64,000 nucleotides of DNA, taken from NCBI RefSeq assembly GCF_000717175.1, contig NZ_JNYD01000003.1:434001-498000 (forward strand), read 5' to 3'. Positions 58,789-64,000 of the stretch are shown here, in pieces (positions within the stretch are counted from its first letter, which is position 1; every line of letters starts with the position of its first letter). Origin of the DNA: Pseudonocardia autotrophica. Its GTDB lineage: Bacteria > Actinomycetota > Actinomycetes > Mycobacteriales > Pseudonocardiaceae. A program made the position numbers and the translations under genes. A model generated the notes under the pieces. It did not search any database, was not told the DNA's origin, and saw only the letters and a list, made by a program, of their open reading frames with translations.

Positions 58789-60420
58789 ATGTCGGAAACG
58801 GACGTGGTGGACGTCGACGTCATCGTGATCGGTGCGGGGTTCGCCGGGATGTACGCCCTGCACCGCCTCCGGGACGAGCTGGGCCTGCGCGTCGTCGGGG
58901 TGGAGCGGGGCACCGGGGTCGGCGGGACCTGGTACTGGAACCGGTACCCGGGGGCTCGGTGTGACGTCGAGTCGCTCTGGTACTCCTACTCGTTCTCGGA
59001 GGAGCTCGAGCAGGAGTGGAGCTGGTCCGAGCGTTTCGCGACCCAGCCCGAGATCCTCGCCTACGCCGAGCACGTCGCGGACCGGTTCGACCTGCGTCGC
59101 GACATCCTGTTCTCCACCGACGTGCGGCGGGCGGAGTTCGACGACGCCTCCTCGACCTGGACCGTGCACACCGCGGACGGCCGCACGCTCTCGGCGAGGT
59201 TCCTGCTCACCGCACTCGGCAACCTGTCCGCGGCGCAGGTACCGCGGTTCCCGGGGGCGTCGGAGTTCGCGGGGCGCACCTTCCACACCGGCGCGTGGCC
59301 GCACGAGGGCGTCGACTTCACCGGACGCCGGGTGGCGGTGATCGGGACCGGGTCGTCCGGGATCCAGGCGATCCCCCACATCGCCGCGGAGGCGGCGCAC
59401 CTGTTCGTGCTCCAGCGCACGCCGGCGTTCTCCGTGCCCGCGCGGAACCGGCCGCTCGCGGAGGAGGAACTGGCGGACGTCAAGCGCCGCTACCGGGAGC
59501 TCCGCGCGCTGATCCACGAGTCTCCCGCGGGGCTGCCGGTCCCGCCCTCGACACTCAAGGCGCTCGAGCTGTCCCCTGCCGAGGCGCGGTCCGCGTTGGA
59601 GGAGAGGTGGGCCCGCGGTGGTGGCTGGATCGCCTCGACGTTCGCCGACAACCTGCTCAGCGAGGAGGCGAACGCCGTCACGGCCGACTTCGTGCGCGAG
59701 CGGATCCGCGAGCTGGTGCATGATCCGGAGACCGCCGAGTCGCTCATTCCGCGCGACTACCCGATCGGCGCCAAGCGGATCTGCGTCGACACCGACTACT
59801 ACGCGACCTTCAACCGGGACGACGTGACGCTGGTCGACGTGCGCCGGACGCCGATCGAGCGGATCATCCCCGCGGGCGTCGTCGTCGGCGGGCGGGAGTA
59901 CCAGGTGGACGACCTCGTGTTCGCCACCGGGTACGACGCCTTCACCGGCCCCCTCGACAAGATCGACATCATCGGCTCGGGCGGCATGTGCCTGCGCGAC
60001 AAGTGGTCGGAGGGCCCGATCACCTACCTGGGGATCGCCACGGCGGGCTTCCCGAACCTGCTCATCCTGACCGGCCCCGGGAGTCCGTCGGTCCTGGCGA
60101 ACGCGATGCCGGTGATCGAGCAGCACGTCGAGTGGGCCTGTGCCCTGGTGGACCATGCGCGACGGCATGGGCTCCACCGCGTCGAGGCGCAGCCTGCCGC
60201 CGAGGCCGAATGGACCGCGCACGTCGGGGAGATCGCGAGCAGGACGATCCTGATGAAGGCCGCGTCCTGGTATCTCGGGGCCAACGTCCCGGGCAAGCCG
60301 CGGGTGTTCGTGCCCTACGCCGGTGGGCTCACCCACTACCGCGACATCTGTGACGGGGTTGCGGCGGACGGCTACCGCGGTTTCACACTGACGGGCGGGG
60401 AGGACGCCGCGGTCGCCTGA
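58789..60420 (+). CDS. Baeyer-Villiger monooxygenase (class B flavin monooxygenase)
   Basis: A 543-residue enzyme from ATG 58789. FAD motif GAGFAGMYALHRL (residue 15 on), GGTWYWNRYPGARCD, the Baeyer-Villiger fingerprint FAGRTFHTGAWP (about residues 160-171, exact FxGxxxHTxxWP), the NADP motif GTGSSGIQAIP (about 186) and the ATG motif FATGYDAFTG (about 379) are all present. It inserts oxygen next to a ketone with NADPH and O2, giving an ester or lactone. The length is that of cyclohexanone/cyclopentanone-type enzymes. It is followed by a cyclase-family hydrolase after 28 bp, suggesting oxidation and opening of a cyclic ketone. Confidence 0.95.
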   Translation: MSETDVVDVDVIVIGAGFAGMYALHRLRDELGLRVVGVERGTGVGGTWYWNRYPGARCDVESLWYSYSFSEELEQEWSWSERFATQPEILAYAEHVADRFDLRRDILFSTDVRRAEFDDASSTWTVHTADGRTLSARFLLTALGNLSAAQVPRFPGASEFAGRTFHTGAWPHEGVDFTGRRVAVIGTGSSGIQAIPHIAAEAAHLFVLQRTPAFSVPARNRPLAEEELADVKRRYRELRALIHESPAGLPVPPSTLKALELSPAEARSALEERWARGGGWIASTFADNLLSEEANAVTADFVRERIRELVHDPETAESLIPRDYPIGAKRICVDTDYYATFNRDDVTLVDVRRTPIERIIPAGVVVGGREYQVDDLVFATGYDAFTGPLDKIDIIGSGGMCLRDKWSEGPITYLGIATAGFPNLLILTGPGSPSVLANAMPVIEQHVEWACALVDHARRHGLHRVEAQPAAEAEWTAHVGEIASRTILMKAASWYLGANVPGKPRVFVPYAGGLTHYRDICDGVAADGYRGFTLTGGEDAAVA

Positions 60421-60448
60421 CCGGGCGCGGACAGCGGAGGGGCCGAGG

Positions 60449-61468
60449 ATGGGACGCGAGGAGCCGGGGACCCACGCCCGGCGGTGGACGTCGCCGGACT
60501 ATCGGGTGGACGAGGGCGGGAAGGTGGTCGGAGGCTACCGGCCGTCCGGTCCACACAACTGGGGTCGCTGGGGGGACGCCGACGTCCGCGGCACCACGAA
60601 CCTCATCACGGCGGAGGTGGTCCTGAAGGCCGCGGGCCTGGTGCACAGCGGGGAGGTGATCTCCCTCGCCCTGCCGATCGACGACTCGGCCCCGCGATGG
60701 CCCTCCCGCCCACCGGCCAGGCACTACTTCACGATGTCCGGCTCGGACGCCGTCGTCGGGTCGCCGTACAACGCGGCTGCGCCCGGTGCCGTCTACCTCG
60801 ACGACGGCATCGACATGTCGCTGCAGGGATCGACGCAGTGGGACGGCCTGGCGCACTTCACCATCGCGGACTCCACGTACAACGGTCACTGGGTCGGCAA
60901 CGTCACCGCGCTCGGTGGTGCGGTGGACACGGGCATCCACCACCAGCGGGAGTCGCTGGTCGGACGCGGGGTGCTCCTCGACGTCGCCCGGCACCTCGGT
61001 GTGGACTCCCTGGAACCCGGGACGGCCATCGGGCCGGACGTACTCGACGAGGTGGCGGCCGCGCAAGGCGTCGAGGTCGGCACCGGGGACATGGTGCTCG
61101 TCCGCACCGGCTATCTGAGCCGGTGGTGGACGTTGGAGGACACCGCCTCCCGAGAGCGGTACTTCACCGCGGTACCGGGCCTCGGCCACGCGTGCGTGCC
61201 CTGGTTCCGCGAGCGCGACATCGCGGCACTCGCCACCGACACCGTGGTCGTCGAGGTGGTACCCGCCGAGGCGGACGCGCCGCGCAGGCTGCCGGTCCAC
61301 CACGGCGCGCTGGTGGACCTCGGTCTCACCCTGGGCGAGTTCTGGGACCTCGACCGACTGGGGGTCGTCTGCGCGGCGGACGAGCGCTACGACTTCCTGC
61401 TCGTCGCGCCCCCGCTGCACATCCGCGGAGCGGTCGGCTCGGTACTCAACCCGGTTGCGATCCGTTGA
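60449..61468 (+). CDS. Cyclase family protein (kynurenine-formamidase-like hydrolase)
   Basis: A 339-residue protein from ATG 60449. The central motif STQWDGLAHF (about residue 129) takes the place of the HxGTHxDxPxH metal motif; this STQWDxxxH form marks a second, common cyclase-family branch. VHHGALVDLGLTLGEFWDL and CAADERYDFLLVAPPL near the end are also conserved there. Characterised relatives hydrolyse amides, lactones or bicyclic rings with Zn or Mn. As the last gene of the alcohol dehydrogenase-BVMO operon it probably opens the lactone made by the BVMO; this is inference. Confidence 0.88.
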   Translation: MGREEPGTHARRWTSPDYRVDEGGKVVGGYRPSGPHNWGRWGDADVRGTTNLITAEVVLKAAGLVHSGEVISLALPIDDSAPRWPSRPPARHYFTMSGSDAVVGSPYNAAAPGAVYLDDGIDMSLQGSTQWDGLAHFTIADSTYNGHWVGNVTALGGAVDTGIHHQRESLVGRGVLLDVARHLGVDSLEPGTAIGPDVLDEVAAAQGVEVGTGDMVLVRTGYLSRWWTLEDTASRERYFTAVPGLGHACVPWFRERDIAALATDTVVVEVVPAEADAPRRLPVHHGALVDLGLTLGEFWDLDRLGVVCAADERYDFLLVAPPLHIRGAVGSVLNPVAIR

Positions 61469-61490
61469 GGCTCGACGCGGTGTGAAGCGC

Positions 61491-61524
61491 CGTGGGGCGG
61501 ACCCGACATCGGGTCCGCCCCACG
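61491..61524. terminator. Bidirectional hairpin terminator between convergent genes
   Basis: A perfect 16-bp inverted repeat with a 2-base spacer, starting CGTGGGGCGGACCCGA. It lies between the cyclase gene and the MFS gene. Confidence 0.85.
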
Positions 61525-61547
61525 ACGTTCGCCGCCCTGTGCCGTCG

Positions 61548-62858
61548 CTATGCCGGCGCGCGTTCGCCTTCGACGGGCGACCCGGCGGCGTCGACGGTGG
61601 CGCGAGCCCGGTCCCCGGAGCGCAACGCCTGGTGGGCGAGGTACAGCCCCACCAGCCCCACCGCTCCGGCGACGTACATCGCAGCCCCGTACCCTCCGGT
61701 CAGGTCGAAGATCAACCCCCACAGCGGGGCGCCGAGCGCCAGCCCGACCCACATGCCGGAGACCACGGTTCCGTACGCGGCTGGGAACCGGGTCTGCCCC
61801 ACGGCCTTCGCGGTGAGCAGCGGCAGGATCACCGTCGGCACGCCGAGCGAGATGGCCGCGATCGGAATCAGCATGAGGAAGGCCCAGAGGCCGAGGTGGC
61901 CGAGGAGCGAGATCGCAGGCACGCCCAGGATGAACAGCGCACCGAGCGCCCCGAGCAGGGCCTTGGTGCCGAGGCGGTCGTGCAGGAAGCCCAGGACGGG
62001 CTTGGTGAGCAACCCGCACACGGCGAAGTAGGACAGCAACATGCCGCCGGTGACGGCGTCGATGCCGAACGACCGGTAGACGGCGGGCTGGATCTGCCCG
62101 TAGATCGACTCGATGGAGAAGAGCACGGCGGTGACGGTCAGCAGCGCGACGGCCGGGCCGAATCCACGCAGCGCAGCCCGGCGCTCGGCCCGTGCCTGCG
62201 CGCGGGAGAGGCCTCCCGCGTTGGCGGTTCCCGCGTTCACCGGAGGATTGTGGATCAGCAAGATCCCGGGCAGCACGCCGAGCAGGACGGACAGCCCGGC
62301 GAACACGAGCAGCCCGCCGGAGAACCCCATGGTCCCGAAGACCCGGGGGAGTACCAGGCCCCAGACCAATCCGCCGAGCCCGGTCGACGACGCAGCGATG
62401 CCGAGTACCAGCCCTCGGCGGGAGTGTGTGTGCCACCCGGTGAGGATGGTGTTGGCCGGCAGCAGTGTCGAGGCGGCCCAGCCCACGCCCAGCGGCGCCG
62501 ACATCAGGTAGAACACGATCATCGAGGGCGACAGGGCCATGCCGAGGTAGCTCAGCGCGGTCAGCGCGGAGCCGAGGACCACGACGATGCGGGGCCCGTA
62601 CTTGGCGACGAGTCGGCCCATCGGCGCGACCGCCACGGCGCCGCTCAGCATGAAGATGGAGTAGTACACCAGGAACTGGGCGGTGGAGACGCCGAAGCGC
62701 TCCGTCCCCGGCACGACGAGGAAACCCATCGCGACCGACAGGGACACCATGACCAGCAGGAGGGAGGCGCCCACCGTCGACGTCGCGCGGCAGCGGCGGC
62801 CGGTACGGTCCAGCTGGGTACCCACGGTCGAGGGCACCTGATCGGGGTTGAGCGTCAT
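61548..62858 (-). CDS. MFS transporter (OFA/monocarboxylate-like)
   Basis: A 436-residue protein with 12 hydrophobic segments, from ATG 62858 with GAAGGG upstream on its strand. The loops GRLVAKYGPRIVVVLGS and GFLHDRLGTKALLG correspond to the two motif-A loops. Overall it resembles the oxalate/formate-antiporter and monocarboxylate branch, which moves organic acids. It has a palindromic element upstream and stands convergent to the BVMO operon, so it may import the substrate or export an acid. Specificity cannot be assigned. Confidence 0.85.
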   Translation of the reverse strand: MTLNPDQVPSTVGTQLDRTGRRCRATSTVGASLLLVMVSLSVAMGFLVVPGTERFGVSTAQFLVYYSIFMLSGAVAVAPMGRLVAKYGPRIVVVLGSALTALSYLGMALSPSMIVFYLMSAPLGVGWAASTLLPANTILTGWHTHSRRGLVLGIAASSTGLGGLVWGLVLPRVFGTMGFSGGLLVFAGLSVLLGVLPGILLIHNPPVNAGTANAGGLSRAQARAERRAALRGFGPAVALLTVTAVLFSIESIYGQIQPAVYRSFGIDAVTGGMLLSYFAVCGLLTKPVLGFLHDRLGTKALLGALGALFILGVPAISLLGHLGLWAFLMLIPIAAISLGVPTVILPLLTAKAVGQTRFPAAYGTVVSGMWVGLALGAPLWGLIFDLTGGYGAAMYVAGAVGLVGLYLAHQALRSGDRARATVDAAGSPVEGERAPA

Positions 62859-62938
62859 CGGTGACCCTTCCCGGCATCGGGGATCATGAGGCAACCGCCG
62901 GCCCGGCGCTGAGTGGACGTGCCTGCGATCGCGAGAGA

Positions 62939-62950
62939 AGAGTACTCCCT
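62939..62950 (-). promoter_or_regulatory. WSAG-N4-CTSW element in the promoter of the MFS gene
   Basis: Read toward the gene: AGGG-AGTA-CTCT, 81 bp upstream of ATG 62858. TACTCT is the -10 box and TTGTCT, 18 bp before it, the -35 box, so the element overlaps a good promoter. Confidence 0.6.
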
Positions 62951-62998
62951 TTGATGTGATCCAGACAACGCCTCTCGCCGGCGACTGCCGGGCCGGGG

Positions 62999-64000
62999 TC
63001 ACGCGGGTGGGTCCGGCCGGAGCACGAGGGCGTCGCTCGGGGCGTGGGCCCGGACGCGCCCGGAGAACGTCAGAGCGCAGAGGGCGCCGACCACCCATGC
63101 GCTCGAGACGATGAGGAGCGAGGTGCGAAACCCCTCGGCGCCACCGCCGAGGATGACCATCAGCGCGACTCCCAGGGCGCTCCCCGCCGTCATCCCGAGG
63201 CTGCGCAGCACCATGCTGAAGGCGAGCGCGCTGCCGGTCTCGGTGCCGGGGACGTGCGGGACCATCAGGACGGGGATCGAGGCGAAGGTGAACCCGCTGC
63301 CGAGTCCGCCCAGCGCCATCCACAGCAGTACCTGCCAGAGCCCGTGGGGGAACACGGCCAGCCCGACCGTGGCGATCAGCGAGAAGCCGCAGCCGGTGGG
63401 CAGCAGCATCCGGGTCCCCCACCGGGCCGACGCGAGCCGCGCGGCCCGGCTACCGAGCACGCTCAGCACCGAGTAGGGGATGAGGACGAGTCCGTTCACC
63501 ACGGTCGGCAGGCCCAGGCCGAATCCGTCGGCGTCGGGACCTGTGCCGACGGCGACGATGCTCATCGTCATCAGCGCATAGGTCCCCACCCCGGCGAACA
63601 GGCTCACCGAGTTCGGGCCCGCCAGACCGGGTCGCGCAGCCAGGGACAGGTCGATGAGCGGGTGACTGGTCGCCCGGGACCACAGCACCCAGACCGCCAG
63701 CATGACGACGCCCCCGGAGCCCAGCCCCCAGGTCCACGGCGAGGACCAACCCCAGTGGGCGCCCTGGGTGAGGGGGAGCAGGACGGCGACCAGTCCGACG
63801 CTGAGCATGGCGCCACCAGTCCAGTCCACCCGGGCCGCCCGGTCGACAGAGCTGCGCGGGACGAACCACAGGGTGAGGACCGTCGTGCCGGCGACGAGGG
63901 CGAGTCCCAGCCCGTACGCGGCGCGCAGCCCGCCCAGTTCGGCCATCGCCGACGACAGCGGGAAGCCCAGCCCGGCTCCCGCGATGCCGGTCACCGAGAG
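62999..64000 (-). CDS. MFS transporter, DHA2-type drug exporter, 5'-truncated by window
   Basis: The gene ends at 62999-63001 and runs off the window; about 333 C-terminal residues are visible. They include eight or nine hydrophobic segments and the region VTGIAGAGLGFPLSSAMAEL, which corresponds to MFS motif C of proton-driven exporters, followed by the DHA2-like VDWTGGAMLSVGLVAVLLPL. FTFASIPVLMVPHVP and MVLRSLGMTAGSALGVAL are usual in 14-helix EmrB/QacA-like proteins. It could protect the cell from toxic intermediates or be unrelated to the catabolic genes. The intergenic region to the other MFS gene has no element facing it that I could see apart from the one at 62939. Confidence 0.85.
   Translation of the reverse strand, partial: LSVTGIAGAGLGFPLSSAMAELGGLRAAYGLGLALVAGTTVLTLWFVPRSSVDRAARVDWTGGAMLSVGLVAVLLPLTQGAHWGWSSPWTWGLGSGGVVMLAVWVLWSRATSHPLIDLSLAARPGLAGPNSVSLFAGVGTYALMTMSIVAVGTGPDADGFGLGLPTVVNGLVLIPYSVLSVLGSRAARLASARWGTRMLLPTGCGFSLIATVGLAVFPHGLWQVLLWMALGGLGSGFTFASIPVLMVPHVPGTETGSALAFSMVLRSLGMTAGSALGVALMVILGGGAEGFRTSLLIVSSAWVVGALCALTFSGRVRAHAPSDALVLRPDPPA

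Overview
The window is G+C-rich DNA (about 70% by eye) with tightly packed, partly overlapping genes, many GTG starts, LLM-class flavin enzymes, mycofactocin-type dehydrogenases and paired FadE-like acyl-CoA dehydrogenases. This points to an actinomycete. Pseudonocardiaceae or a relative is my inference; no rRNA or other phylogenetic marker is present. I saw no tRNA, rRNA, CRISPR array or intact mobile element.

Layout. 1-7.8 kb: a MaoC hydratase (cut by the window edge), a crotonase, an MHS-type transporter, two NTF2/SnoaL-like proteins, a cupin, a GMC oxidoreductase and a mycofactocin-type SDR. 7.86-13.3 kb: a self-contained operon joining a methionine-type ABC importer (metN-metI-metQ) to DszA-like and DszC-like flavin monooxygenases, probably for organosulfur scavenging. 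13.5-17 kb: a thioredoxin-like orphan, an Rrf2 regulator and a two-component system. 17-38 kb: aldehyde dehydrogenase, acyl-CoA ligase, double hot-dog hydratase, four acyl-CoA dehydrogenases (two alpha-type, two beta-type), two class III CoA-transferases, several SDRs, thiolase, aminoglycoside-phosphotransferase-like protein, crotonase and an FCD-type GntR regulator. 38-49 kb: an IS481 remnant, then a five-gene oligopeptide/nickel-type ABC importer, an aldehyde dehydrogenase, an NTF2-like protein and a second binding protein. 49-64 kb: an LLM oxidoreductase, an acyl-CoA ligase, transhydrogenase pntAB, a second aldehyde dehydrogenase, an NDMA-type alcohol dehydrogenase, a Baeyer-Villiger monooxygenase with a cyclase/hydrolase, and two MFS transporters.

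How the genes may work together (inference). Alcohol oxidation (mycofactocin-type SDR and ADH, GMC enzyme), ring oxygenation and lactone opening (BVMO plus cyclase), aldehyde oxidation, CoA activation (ligases or CoA-transferases) and beta-oxidation (ACAD pairs, hydratases, SDRs, thiolase) would together degrade an imported alicyclic or terpenoid-like compound. PntAB could supply NADPH to the BVMO. The substrate cannot be read from sequence.

The most interesting signal is a 12-bp quasi-palindrome, WSAG-N4-CTSW with a spacer like GACA, TACA, TATA or GGTA. I found it in 20 intergenic places, in front of most of the catabolic units but not the sulfur operon. It suggests one regulon, perhaps run by the GntR protein at 31.1 kb, whose own promoter carries a copy. 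Other oddities are a PntA lacking its NAD-binding Rossmann segment, and four decayed genes: a frameshifted ABM monooxygenase, an epoxide-hydrolase remnant, an IS481 remnant and an enoyl-CoA hydratase/Rrf2 scar.
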